This document shows, piece after piece, positions 22,291-33,416 of a stretch of 64,000 bases of DNA. Position 1 is the stretch's first letter. Every line of letters begins with the position of its first letter. The translations under genes were made by a program, and so were the position numbers. A model generated the notes under the pieces. That model saw only the letters and a list, made by a program, of their open reading frames with translations. It was not told the origin of the DNA and ran no database searches. This DNA is from Hordeum vulgare subsp. vulgare (taxonomy: Eukaryota > Streptophyta > Magnoliopsida > Poales > Poaceae): contig NC_058524.1 in the NCBI RefSeq assembly GCF_904849725.1, forward strand, positions 513,406,263 to 513,470,262. The letters run 5' to 3'.

Positions 22291-23549
22291 TGGGGACCGG
22301 GGTATTGCACTAACATAGCACCCATATCACATAAACCATGATAACAGTGATCTCCTATCTTGACAGAAACAACGGGCAGGCCAACTACAGGTCCGTATTT
22401 GTCTTTCGCGTGAGGTTTAGCAATTCTAGTGGAGTCCTCACAGAATTTGATAACATGCTCGTCTATGTCTTCAGCTAAGGGGTCTTTGATAATAGCAACA
22501 CTAGGTTCAACTCTAATTTCCTCAGGGGGTGCAAGTGGTCTAATGTAACCCCTACGTATCACAGTCGGAGCTTTAGAATAATCCTTTTTCCTAGCAGGGT
22601 AAGGTGGTTTCTCAGCGTAGGCACAAGGAACAATAGGATCACTAAAGGCAATGACTTTCTCTTCAACTTGATTGGGTTTAACTATGTTGATTTCTACAGG
22701 AGCATGATACTTAAACCACTTCTCTTTGGGGAGATCAACATGAGCAGCAAAAGATTCACATAGAGAAGCTACTATCTCAGAGTCAAGTCCATACTTAGCG
22801 CTAAAATCTCTAGAAGTGTTTGTTTCAACAAAAGATTTAACGCAATCAAACTGGAAATTCATACCTGACTCCTTACCTTCTTCAAGATCCCAATCTTCAG
22901 AGTTACGTTTGATTCTTTCCAATAAATTCCACTTGTGGTCAATATCCTTCTTCATAAAAGAACCGGTACAAGAAGTGTCAAGCATGGTACGATCTTCATG
23001 ACAAAGCCGAGCATAAAAGTTTTGAGTGATAATTTCTCTCGAGAGCTCATGATTGGGGCATGAATATAGCATTGATTTAAGCCTCCCCCAAGCTTGAGCT
23101 ATGCTTTCCCTGTCACGAGGCCAAAATTTATAAATATAATTCCGATCACGATGTAGTAAATGCATAGGATAAAACTTTTGATGAAATTCCAATTTCAACT
23201 GATTGTAGTCCCATGATCGAGTGTCATCACATAGCCTATACCATGTCAACGCCTTATCCTTCAAAGATAAATGAAAGACTTTCTTCTTTACCTCATCCTC
23301 GGGCAAACCTGCAAGCTTAAATAAACCGCAAACTTCATCTACATAGATTAGATGCAAGTCTGGATGTGAAGATCCATGTCCTGTGAAAGGATTAGCCAGC
23401 AGTTTCTCAAGCATACCCAAAGGAATTTCATAAAAGATATTTTCAGTAGGTACCTCAGGTTGAGGAACAACTCCTCGTGCTTCCGTTCGTGGTGAAGATA
23501 CCCCGAACAAATTCCTCAAAGGAACAGTTTCCATAGTGACAAGTGACAA
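22251..23549 (-). CDS. Athila-type Gag, with start of protease, nearly intact
   Basis: This 432-codon frame begins MSLVTMETVP about 70 bp after the primer-binding site. Residues about 45-200 form a retrotransposon Gag domain (NPFTG, DLHLIYVDEVCGLF, KALTWYRL, LKLEFHQKFYP, AQAWGRLKSML). Residues about 400-412 read GDHCYHGLCDMGAM, the Athila protease active-site region (usual CDLGAS). The frame then shifts at about 22290 and continues as protease in another frame. Gag would form the virus-like particle in the cytoplasm. There is no zinc knuckle, as usual for the lineage. The first approx. 100 codons recur at 36890-36593. Confidence 0.85.
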   Translation of the reverse strand: MSLVTMETVPLRNLFGVSSPRTEARGVVPQPEVPTENIFYEIPLGMLEKLLANPFTGHGSSHPDLHLIYVDEVCGLFKLAGLPEDEVKKKVFHLSLKDKALTWYRLCDDTRSWDYNQLKLEFHQKFYPMHLLHRDRNYIYKFWPRDRESIAQAWGRLKSMLYSCPNHELSREIITQNFYARLCHEDRTMLDTSCTGSFMKKDIDHKWNLLERIKRNSEDWDLEEGKESGMNFQFDCVKSFVETNTSRDFSAKYGLDSEIVASLCESFAAHVDLPKEKWFKYHAPVEINIVKPNQVEEKVIAFSDPIVPCAYAEKPPYPARKKDYSKAPTVIRRGYIRPLAPPEEIRVEPSVAIIKDPLAEDIDEHVIKFCEDSTRIAKPHAKDKYGPVVGLPVVSVKIGDHCYHGLCDMGAMLVQYPGPHMMKSKMRLHLLS

Positions 23550-23611
23550 TAAATTTTAGCATAGTATATAAATGTTTCCTTACCAAATTCCACTTACCAA
23601 AGGCGCTTCCC

Positions 23612-23629
23612 TCCCTGGCAACATCGCCG
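23612..23629 (-). promoter_or_regulatory. Primer-binding site of the complete element
   Basis: The + strand reads TCCCTGGCAACATCGCCG, a degraded complement of the Athila TGGCGCCGTTGCCGGGGA motif. The duplicate copy at 36953-36970 (TCCCTGGCAACGGCACCG) is slightly closer to consensus. Confidence 0.75.
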
Positions 23630-23640
23630 GAAAAGAGTCT

Positions 23641-25168
23641 TGATGACCCACAAGTATAGGGGATCAATCGTAGTCCTTTCGATAAGTAAGATTGTCGAAC
23701 CCAACAAGGAGAAGAAGGCTCTGATAAACGGTGTTCAGCAAGGTAATAACTGCAAGCACTGAAAGTAGCGGTAACAAGTGATGGTGTAGTGAGGTGAAAG
23801 GTAGCAAGCGAAAAGTAACAAGTAACAAGTAGTAGCAACGATGCAGCAAAGTGTCCCAATCCCTTTTGTAGCAAGGGACAAGCCTGAGCAAAGTCTTATA
23901 AGAGGAAAAACGCTCCTGAGGACAGACAGGAATTTCTGTCATGCTAGTTTCATCATATTCATATGATTTGCGTTCGTTACTTTGACAGTTCGATATGTGG
24001 GTGGACCGACGCTTAGGTACTGCCCTTACTTGGAAAAGCATCCCACTTATGATTAAACCCTCTCGCAGGCATCTGCAACTACGAAAGAAGAATTAAGACA
24101 ACGTCTAACAATAGCATTAAACTAGTGGATCCAAATTAGCCCCTTACGAAGCAACGCATAGACTGGGGTTTAAGCTTCTGTCACTCTAGCAACCCATCAT
24201 CTACCTACTACTCCCCAATGCCTTCCTGTAGGCCCAAATATGGTGAAGTGTTATGTAGTCGACGTTCACATAACAGAACTAGAGGAAAAACAACATACAA
24301 CACATCAAAATACCGAACGAATACCAAATTCACATGACTATTATTAGCATGACTTATTCCATGTCCTCAGGAACAGAAGTAACTACTCACAAAGCATAAT
24401 CATAATCATGATCAGAGGTGTAATGAGTAGCATCAAGGATCTGAACATAAACTCTTCCTCCAAGTAATCCAACTAGCATCAACTACAAAGAGTAATCAAC
24501 ACTACTAGCCACCTCACAAGTACCAATCAGAGTCGTGAGACGGTGATGGTTACAAGAGATGAACTAGGGTTTGGAGAGGAGATGGTGCTGATGAAGATGT
24601 TGATAGAGATGACTCCCCTCCGACAGAGGAGTGTCGGTGATGACGATGGCGACGATTTCCCCCTCCGGGAGGGAAGTTTCCCCGGCAGGATCGTCCTGCC
24701 GGAGCCCTAGATTGGTTCTGCTCAAGTTCCGCCTCATGGCGGCGGCGAATCCACAAAAAAGCTCCACCTTGATTTTTTCTCGGACGAAACCCTTCATATA
24801 GCAAAAGAGGGGGCCAGTGGGCCACCAGGGTGCCAACAAGCCCTGTTGCTGCGGCCAGGGGGGTAGGTCGCGGCAACCACGCTTGTGGGCCCCTGGCAAC
24901 TCCCCTCTGACATTTCTCTCGCCCAATATTTTTTATATATTCCCAAAAAATTCCACGTTGATTTTCACGGCATTTGGAGTTGCGCAGAATAGAGGACTCA
25001 GACTTGCTCCTTTTCCAGTCCAGAATTCCAGTTGCTGGTATTCTCCCTCTTCAAATAAACCTTACAAAATAAGAGAGAAAAGGCATAAGTATGGTTCCAC
25101 AAAGTATAATAACAGTCCATAAAGCGATAAATATCAACATGAAAGCATGATGCAAAATCGACGTATCA
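23641..25168 (-). repeat. 5' LTR of the complete Athila-type element
   Basis: 1528 bp, TGATGACCC to GACGTATCA on the + strand, followed by GCGCC. Nearly the same as 14896-16426 and as the duplicated copy at 36982-38511. Confidence 0.92.
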
Positions 25169-25173
25169 GCGCC

Positions 25174-25562
25174 TTTGGATCGAAAACTCCATGAAATCTT
25201 CTCTCTTGATTTTTTCCGGGACGAAAGGGAAAAAATAGCGCTGGAATTGGGGGCGGCAGAGCCACTGGGCCCCACAAGCTTGGTAGCCACCGCCAGGGGG
25301 GAGGCCGCGGCTACAGGGCTTGTGGCCCACTGGCCCATCCCCTCCGGTGGATCTTTGCGCAGGTATTTTTCATATTTTCCAGAAATATTCTCCGTAAATT
25401 TTCAGGACGTTCCGAGAACATTTATATCTGGACAAAAAGAACAACATGGCAATTCTGCTGAAAACAGCGTCAGTCCGGGTTAGTTCCATTTAAATCATGC
25501 AAATTAGAGTCCAAAACAAGGGTAAAAGAGTTTGGAAAAGTAGACACGATGGAGACGTATCA
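25174..25562 (-). repeat. 5' LTR of minus-strand Fatima-like element, part 2
   Basis: Continues the LTR broken at 14895 and ends GGAGACGTATCA at 25562, the reverse complement of TGATACGTCTCC. It contains inverted GC-rich arms (CCACAAGC, about 25270; GCTTGTGG, about 25318). Confidence 0.85.
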
Positions 25563-25891
25563 GTCCCACATGGGCCCCTTTACTTATTCCAATGCCCATC
25601 CACTCCTTCTTCCTCCAGAAAAAATCCCACCATTGCTCAAACCCATGTTTTAGCTCATCTTGCCGCCATTTTCGATCTCTTTGCTCAAAGCTCCATTTGT
25701 AAAACTATTTTAGGGGATTGTTCATCGGTATGTGACTCCTACAATGGTCCAATTAGTTTTTGTTCTAGTGCTCTATATATTGCAAAATCTTGCTGCTGTG
25801 CTGACCTTGTTCTTGATCTTGCATGTCCAATTTGTATGGTCCCAAGTAGTTTTGATGCATGATAATGCTTCTAGGCACTTGTGGGAGTAGT
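25563..25891. other. 330 bp spacer between LTR and CACTA, unclassified
   Basis: A low-complexity-free stretch starting GTCCCACATGGGCCCC. Its open frame on the + strand is the tail of an LTR shadow. It may be the original host sequence at the CACTA target. The CACTA starts at 25892 and AGT precedes it. It is repeated at 38906-39234. Confidence 0.5.
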
Positions 25892-26130
25892 CGCTACTAC
25901 GGAAAAGCCTAGAAGTAGCGCGGGTTTTAGGCGTATCAGTAGCGCGGGTCCACCCAGGCTACAGCTAACATGTAGCAGTAGAGGGTGTTGGCCCACGCTA
26001 CTGCTATACATGCGTAGCTGTAGCAAGCTTTACATAAACGTGCTGCTGCTATACATGCGTAACAGTAGCGAGCTTAACATAAATGCACTGCTGCTATACA
26101 TGTGTAGCACTAGCGAGCTTTACTAAGCCA
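25892..26130 (-). repeat. CACTA terminal inverted repeat and subterminal repeats
   Basis: Four or five copies of a motif like GCTGCTGCTATACATGCGTA alternate with AGCGAGCTTTAC. In CACTA elements such arrays bind the TnpA-type protein that brings the ends together. Confidence 0.75.
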
Positions 26131-26979
26131 TGCTGCCGGTAAGGGTTTTTGATTTATTTTTGCGTATTTGTTTTGTATTTGAGAAGCCTTTATACAATAA
26201 TCTTTAGCACATACAAATGTCATCATCATTCACATACAAATGTAATCATAGCATAAACATACAAATAGTCTCATCAAATCATGTCATCATCATAATCATC
26301 ATCCAACACAAAGTGGTCTCTTGTCATCATCTCGAAAATAGCGATACAAGTCTCGAATACTTGCAACTACATCGTCATCCATCTAAACAATGTTATACAA
26401 GACCTATCACTATGAGTGAGAGCGAAACTATGTAGTACATGAGGTGGCGGTTATGAGCCATCTCTCGCGCTAGCGTGAGCCTCACGTAACTAGATTCTGC
26501 TTCTTGTCTGCTTTTGAAGCCTCTATGGCTGGTGCCCGAGACCCCCGCCACTTGCGCCTGGCACTCGGACCACTCGTCGTATACTCCCGGAACCTTTCCT
26601 TTGTACCCGACATAGCACCGGTACTTCGCCATCAAGAATCTAGGTACATGTTACAGATGTATCTTAATCAAGACAATGTACAATCATTTGCAACAAAATA
26701 TACTTGAGCAACACAAAAAAGAAAGGGTTAGCAACTAGATGCAACATATAGTAAACATAAATAATCAACGCAGTTTCATCGTACGCAAACTAATTAACTA
26801 GAGGCACGCAGGTCATCGTACCCAAACTAACAAAGTAGCATTACGCAAGTTCGGTAGGGATCGTGGACATCACAAAGTTTCATCGCTACAGAAAGTATAT
26901 ACAAGTTCAACCGACACATATCATCATCATCGACATCGTAAATCACTAGAACTTCCATCCTTCCAGATCATCGAGGATG

Positions 26980-28095
26980 GATCCTAGTTTCTTGAATGGC
27001 GTGAGGTCCTAATGTTGCATGCCTATGTAAGTTCGGACGTCATCTCGCGATATAGGGTCGTGGTGGAACATCCCCTTCACTTCGACGACTTCTTTCATGA
27101 TGATCATCGCAATGTCCCTCTATATGCGAACGAAGTCATCTTTAAGTTTATAATCCGCTTCTCCTTGAGATTCTACCCACTTGCGGATATGATCATCGTT
27201 TCTGGTTGTCATGCAAAGCTTTTGGTGATCCCTTCTGAACTCCATCATGAGATGGAGGAGGTAGAATCCATCGTTCGTACTTGATTTCGGGACATGGATG
27301 TAGCAGAAGTTGGTTTTATGCAAGAAACCCGTCTTGCGGTTCCTTTGTTTCCTGATATGTATGTCGCCACCCGTGAAGGTGAAGCCTTGGAGAGCATCAT
27401 CTAGAATATTCATTACGTGGGTGTAGTCCTTCTTATCGTTGTTTCTGGTAGGGTCGAAATACAGGGCGTGGGAGACTCGCGGGTAAAGAACGGTAAGGAT
27501 GGCGCAACCATTTCTGCGGGGAAAAACACCTCAAAGTATTCTCCATATGAGCGAGAAGGAATGATTGAAATGTACGAAAGGGTTGTCCGGCACTGACTTA
27601 CTTTGGATGATAAGGCAGGAGGACAATTTCCTGGTCCTTGTTCTGTACCATGAAGTTTTCGAGGTACTCCCAAGGATTTTTACGCTAAAAGTCATCGAGA
27701 CTCGAGGAGTCGTGCATGTAGTATGGATCCGCCACACAGATTTGTGAGACATCGTATCTCTTCATGACGGAGCTCATATGTAGAGAAAAAAGGTGGACGA
27801 TTGTACAATCGAGCCGCCTTGTCAGAAACATCTCAAAGATATCATCAAACCGCAGGAAGACCTTCTCCGCGGGTCGTGTGTCGACGTAGCACTTCCACTC
27901 AGGCACATGAGCAGCTTGTGTCCGATATCCTGGATCCTTCAAGGCTAGTAGGATTTTCTCAGTCGACAACACATGGTTGTGCAGTCCCCTGAGATCCCTG
28001 TATATTGCCTCCAGCGGTTTTGGCGCTAGCATCGGCTCGCCCGTGACATGGATCATGGCCACCGTTTGGCTGCTATGTGCTCTGGCTTGTTTGTA
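26980..28095 (-). pseudogene. CACTA ORF C-terminal Ulp1-like domain, unit 1
   Basis: On the minus strand the frame resumes after the LTR as YKQARAHSSQTVAMIHVTG and continues through DPYYMH, a frameshift near 27690, SYISIIPSRSYGEYFEV, RVSHALYFDP, KKDYTHVMNILDD and NFCYIHVPKSSTNDGFYLL to about 26990. This order matches the Ulp1-like cysteine protease domain at the C-terminus of many plant CACTA and Mutator proteins (YYLDS for the Asp, DCG for the Cys). Here the Asp is kept (YFDP), but the His-Trp block and the Cys of DCG are missing (NDG). It is probably not an active peptidase even before the frameshift. Confidence 0.65.
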
Positions 28096-28100
28096 GGCAC

Positions 28101-29730
28101 TGATGTCAGCTATGCTAATGCACAAAAGTCCTTCCAATGGCGCCAGAAACAAGTGTGTCGACGACACCAGGAATCCTTCAGCTACGGCTACGCCTTAAGG
28201 GACTTCCTAGGCAAGTATGCAAAGGATTTCCCCCGTGGCCTTGGAGCCTTGCGTTGGTGTTCCCTTGAAGAGCAAAGGGTGATGTAGCACAGTGACGGTA
28301 AGTATTTCCCTCAGTTTGAGAACCAAGGTGTCAATCCGGTGGAGGAGTATCTCAAGATCCTGCACAAACACAAAAGCTTGCTCCCAACGCTATGAAGGGG
28401 TTTTCAATCCCTTATAGATTGTTTGCCAAGTGAGAACTAAAACCAACAAAGTAACAAAGCAAAGTAAAAGCGGAGGTGTAAACGATGGATGTGAATAGAC
28501 CCGGGGGCCATCGTGTTTACTAGTGGCTTCTCTAATGAAAGCAAGTAGACGGTGGGTGAACAAATTACTGTCGAGCAATTGATAGAACCGCGCGAAGTCG
28601 TGACGATATCTATGCAATGATTATATCTATAGGCATCACGTCCAAAACAAGTAGACCGATACTTTCTACATCTACTACTATTACTCCACATGTCGACCGC
28701 TATCGAGCATGCATCTAGTGTATTAAGTCCATAACAACAGAGTAACGCCTTAAGCAAGATGACATGATGTAAAGGGATAATCTCAAACCAATGATAAAAC
28801 CCCCATCTTTTTACCCTTGATGGCAACTACTTGATGTGTGCCTTGCTCCCCCTACTGTCACTGGTAAAGGTCACCACATGGTAGAACCCAAAACCAAGCA
28901 CTTCTCCCATTGCAAGAATCATAGATCTAGTTGGCCAAACAAAAACCAAGACTCGGAGAGACTTACAAGGATATCAAATCATGCATATAAGAAATCAGCA
29001 AAGACTCAAATATATATCATAGATAATCTGATCACAAATCCACAATTCATCGGATCTCGACAAACACACCGCCAAAGAAGATTACATCGGATAGAACTCC
29101 ATGAAGATCATGGAGAACTTTGTATTGAAGATCCAAGAGAGAGAAGATGCCATCTAGCTACTAACTACGGACCCGTAGGTCTGAAGTGAACTACTCACGA
29201 GTCATTGGAGGGGCGATGATGATGATGAAGAAGCCCTCCAACTCCAAAGTCCCCTCTGGCAGGGCACCGGGAAGGGTCTCCGGATGAGATCTCGCGGAAA
29301 CGGAAGCTTGCGGCGGCGGAAAAGTATTTTCGTGGCTCCCCTGATTTTTTGCGGGATATTTGGGAATTTATAGGCCAAAGACCTAGGTCAGGGGGCGGCC
29401 AGGGAGGCCACAAGCCTGCCCACCGCCGCCTCCCCCTAGTGGCGGAGTGGGGGCTTGTGGGCTCCCTAGAGCCCACCTGGCCTGGCCCAAAGGCCCCCTG
29501 AGCTTCTTCCATTCGGGAAAAAATCATTTCGGGGTTTTTCTTTCGTTTGGACTCCGTTCCAAAATCAGATTTGAAAAGAGTCAAAAACACGGAAAAAACA
29601 GGAACTGGCACTTGGCACTGAATTAATAAGTTAGTCCCAAAAAAGATATAAAAGGTACATAAAACAACCAAAGAAGACAAGATAACAGCGTGAAACCATC
29701 AAAAATTATAGATTAGTTTGAGACGTATCA
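28101..29730 (-). repeat. 3' LTR of the nested element
   Basis: 1630 bp, TGATGTCAGC to GACGTATCA on the + strand. Contains inverted arms CCACAAGCC (29408) and GGCTTGTGG (29452) upstream of a CCTATAAATTCC TATA box on the minus strand. Confidence 0.88.
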
Positions 29731-32439
29731 CGCATCCCCAAGCTTAACTCCTGCTCGTCCTCGAGTAGCGAAGTGATAAGAATGAATTTTTTATGCTTTC
29801 ATGCTACCTAGCATAGGTGTCCTTTGTAATTCCTCTTATGTGACATGAATGTTCAGATCCATTAGATTCAAAACAATAGTTTGCTATTGACGTGGAAACA
29901 ATAATAATTCAAGCAAACTAGCAAAGTGATCATGAACTTTCAAAATAACAAGGCTAAAAGAAAGTTATCCCTACAAAAGCAAATAGTCTGGCGATGCTCT
30001 ATCATCATTGCACAACGAATTTAAATCATGCACAACCCCCGTATTGTCCAAGTAATTGTTTCACACATTTACTTTCTCAAACCTTTTCAACTCTCACGCA
30101 ATACATGAGCGTGAGCCATGGTTATAGCACTATAGATGGTGTGGAATGTAGTGGAGGTTGCGAGACAAAAAAAAGAGAAGATAGTCACATTAACTGGGCA
30201 TATCAATGAGCTGTGGAGATGCTCATCAATAGATATCAATGTGAATGAGTAGGGATTGCCATACAAATGATGCACTAGAGCTACGAATATGTGAAAGCTC
30301 TTAAAGAAAACTAGTGGGTGTGCATCCAACTTGCTTGCTCACGAAGACCTAAGGCAATTTTGAGGAAGCCTATCATTGGAATATACAAGCCAAGTTATAT
30401 AATGAAAATTTCCCACTAGCTATATGGTGGTGACAAAACGAGAGACTCTCAATCATGAAGATCATGGTGCTTAATATGCACAAGTGTGGAAAAAGGGGTA
30501 GCATTGTCCCTTCTCTCTTTTTCTCTCATTTTTTTATTTGGTGGGCTCTTTGGCCTCTTTTTTTGGTGGGCTTCTCTGGCCTCTTTTATTTCCTCACATG
30601 GGACAATGCTCCATTAATGATGATCCTCAAACTTTCAACTCAAAACTTAGAGCAACTATGACTCTATATGGAATGCCTTTGGTAGTGTACCGTGGCAATG
30701 ATCTAGCATCGCATAGACATCAAAGGAAACATCATGCTAGCTATCTTACGATCATGCAAAGGCAAAGTACACATGGTAGCACATGTCATGGTGGCAGTTG
30801 CATGGCAATATATCTCGGAACGACTTTGAAAAAGCCATAATAGGTAGGTATGGTGGCTGTTTTGAGGGAGGCTAATGGTGGGTTTTGTGCACCGACGAAA
30901 GTTCCACGGCACTAAGAAGATAGTTATGGTGGAAGGTGAAAGTGCATCTAAACCATGGACTCAACATTAGTCATGAAGAACTCATATACTTGTTGCAAAA
31001 GTTTTATTAGTAATCGAAACAAAGAATTCAACGCATACTCCTAGGGAAGGGTTGGTAGGTATAAACCATCGCACGATCTCGACCGCCACACAAAGGATGA
31101 CAATCAATATACTAATCATGCTCAGATTTCATCACATAGTGGTTCACCATACGTGTATTCTACGGGAATCACTAACTTCAACACAAGTATTTCTAGATCC
31201 ACAACACCTTAGTAGCATGACTTCAATATTACCATAACCACAACTCAAAACTAATTGAGATGAATCAAACTTCTCTAACTATTCAATGCACATGAAGGTG
31301 GAAGTTTCCGTATCCCTTTGGATAACTACCCCTTTTGATACTACTTTCAAAGCATAGATCAACTACCAAGCCACGCACCGCTGTTCTCTAAAAGATATAA
31401 GTGAAGCACGTAGAGCAAAAGTATCTCTCTCAAAAGATATAAGTGAAGCACATGTGAGCTGAACTGTCTACCAAAAGATATAAGTGAAGCTCGACAAAAT
31501 CACGGTGTGTGCATGTCTCTCTCTCTAGGTGTGCAGCAAGGATGATTGTGACACAACAAAAATAAAAGACTCCTACGATACAAGACGCTCCAAGAAAAAA
31601 CACATAACATCTGGTGAATAAAAATATAGCCCCAAGTAACGTTAGCGATGGATTAAAGACGAGAGAGGGGATGCCTTCCCGGGGCATCCCTAAGATTAGG
31701 CTTTTATGGCATCCTTGAATATCTTGGGGTGCCTTGGGCGTCCCCAAGCTTGAGCCCTTGCCACTCTTTATCTCTTTGTCCATAAGAACTTCACCCAAAA
31801 CTTGAAAACTTCACAACACGAAACTTAAACAGAAACTCGTGATGACATTAGTACAAGAATGCAAACCACCACTTCCTTAGGTACTGTATCAAACTTAAAT
31901 TCTACTTGTGCTGATGTTGGGTTACTGTACTTTCAATCTTCCATGGCTAATACCCCCCGATACTATCCATAGTTTCATCAAAATAAGCAACCAACACAAC
32001 AAAAACAGAATCTATTAACAGCAGACCAGTCTGTAGCAATCTGTATATTTCGTATACCTCTGGCACTTCCAAAATTCTTAACAATTACGAAAGTCTGAAG
32101 AATTTGCGTATCAATCAGCAGCAAAAAGAATCAACTCAAAATCTCTTACATAAAAAAAACGAAAATTCTTTTTGTGAGCAGAAAGTTTCTGTCTTTTCCA
32201 GCATGACCAAACGATCATCCCCAAGACTAATCATAACGGTTTTGCTTGGCACAAACGCAAAAAAGAAACACAAAAACACAATCATAACAGAATTGTGAAA
32301 GTGTGGAAAACACAAAACAGAAAGAAAAAGGATAGATTCGTTGGGTTGCCACCCAACAAGCGCTTTTGTTTAACGCCCTTAGCTAGGCATTCGATGATGC
32401 TCTCACAAAAGACAAGAATTGAAGCACAACGAGAGAATC
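29731..32439 (-). other. Non-coding interior of the nested element
   Basis: Begins with the polypurine tract (GCATCCCCAAGCTT at 29732-29745). No ORF with family support. It includes three copies of AAAGATATAAGTGAAGC at 31390-31490 spaced about 42 bp, a hairpin GGGATGCC/GGCATCCC at 31668-31690, and a polypurine-tract-like GCGTCCCCAAGCTT at 31738-31751. Comparable motifs occur in the + strand element at 52835-53216. Confidence 0.7.
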
Positions 32440-33156
32440 CTAAAGCATGTGAAAATCACATCTAAGTCTAACATACTTCCTATGCATAGTCATTTTGTAG
32501 GAAAACAAATTGTCAAGACAACCAATAGTTGCCATAAGCAAGGAAGAAGAAAGAGACAAGAGCAATCTCAACATCATGAGAGGTGATTTGGTAACATGAA
32601 AGTTTCTACCAAAATATTTTCCCCCCTCATAGCAATTACATGTGGGATCATATTCAAATTCAACAATATAGCTATCCCATAGGATATTCTTTTCATGACC
32701 CACATGCATGCAAAGTTGACGCTCTTCAAAAATAGTGGGATTATCATCAAATAAAGTCATGACTTCTCCAATCTCACTTTCAGTATTGTTGAAAATATCA
32801 TATTCATCATGAGGTTTGAACAAATTTTCAAGATCATAAGAAATATCATCACCCCAATCATGATTATGGCAATAAATAGTGGTCATAGCAAGACTAGCAT
32901 CCCCAAGCTTAGGCTTAGGGTTTTGCATAATTTTGGCATGATTGTCACTAATAGAATTTATAGTAAAACCATTGCAATCATGCTTTTCATCCAAGGAACC
33001 CTCGTGAATCACTTCATGAATTTCTTCCTCACAATTTTCAGATCCACGCATCTTAAGCAAAACTCCACAAAAATAATCAATTGCCCTCAACACACTAGCA
33101 ATTCGTTCCACAATAGTGGGTCCCTTAAAGAGACTAGCTAGTGGATGAGGATCCAT
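32440..33156 (-). CDS. Single ORF of the non-autonomous element, unknown function
   Basis: This 238-codon minus-strand frame (MDPHPLASLFKG start) lies just after the leader, where gag would be, but shows no Gag, protease or nucleic-acid-binding motif. Acidic segments occur at residues about 60-150. The C-terminal third carries PTCNCYEGGKYF and NLFSYKMTMHRKYV. These match PTCNYYERGTKS and ELFFYDMPMHRNRA in the ORF of the + strand element at 51593-51937, in the same order. Conservation between two separate elements suggests a protein that was once under selection. No membrane segment or zinc motif is clear, although the C-terminus is hydrophobic. Could be a remnant of a divergent gag; I cannot say. 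Confidence 0.55.
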   Translation of the reverse strand: MDPHPLASLFKGPTIVERIASVLRAIDYFCGVLLKMRGSENCEEEIHEVIHEGSLDEKHDCNGFTINSISDNHAKIMQNPKPKLGDASLAMTTIYCHNHDWGDDISYDLENLFKPHDEYDIFNNTESEIGEVMTLFDDNPTIFEERQLCMHVGHEKNILWDSYIVEFEYDPTCNCYEGGKYFGRNFHVTKSPLMMLRLLLSLSSSLLMATIGCLDNLFSYKMTMHRKYVRLRCDFHML

Positions 33157-33388
33157 ATCAATGGATTTTTAGCACGCAAAGATGCAAGCTAAAAGAAGGC
33201 ACATGGTAACACAAGCAAACAGAAAGCAAGCGGAAAAAGGCAAAAGGCAAAAGAAAATGGCAAAGGAGAAAGGCAAATGAAAACGACTAATGTGAAGTGG
33301 GGGAGAGGAAAACAAGAGGCAACTGGCAGCAAAAGTAAATGCAAGAGAAGAGTTTGTGAGACCTACTTGGATAGATCTTGACTTCTCC
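33157..33388 (-). other. Leader of the nested element
   Basis: A purine-rich (on the + strand) stretch with AAGGCAAAAGGC-type runs between the primer-binding site and the ORF. No coding signal. Confidence 0.6.
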
Positions 33389-33406
33389 TCCCCGGCAATG
33401 GCGCCA
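33389..33406 (-). promoter_or_regulatory. Primer-binding site of the nested element
   Basis: Minus strand TGGCGCCATTGCCGGGGA, one base from the Athila-type consensus. It lies 10 bp from the LTR. Confidence 0.88.
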
Positions 33407-33416
33407 GAAATACTTC

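Larger units (their letters stand above)
14896..25168 (-). mobile_element. Complete autonomous Athila-type Gypsy element, minus strand
   Basis: Both LTRs (14896-16426 and 23641-25168), a primer-binding site, gag, protease, reverse transcriptase, RNase H, integrase, a small 3' ORF and a polypurine tract are present in Gypsy order on the minus strand. The perfect 5 bp target duplication GCGCC flanks it. The LTRs are about 96-97% identical by eye, so insertion was fairly recent. The polyprotein has a handful of stops and frameshifts. The part from about 23252 rightwards, including the 5' LTR, recurs at 36593-38511 in the second unit of a tandem duplication. Confidence 0.93.

Noticed and set aside
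25892..26130. Short regular repeats as a possible CRISPR-like array
   Set aside because: They are subterminal repeats next to a CACTA terminus in a plant nuclear genome, with unequal spacing and mixed orientation.
28836..29189. A 117-codon frame repeated three times (28836, 34152, 42187)
   Set aside because: It lies inside the three copies of one LTR, on the strand opposite to the element; repetition reflects the LTR, not a gene family.
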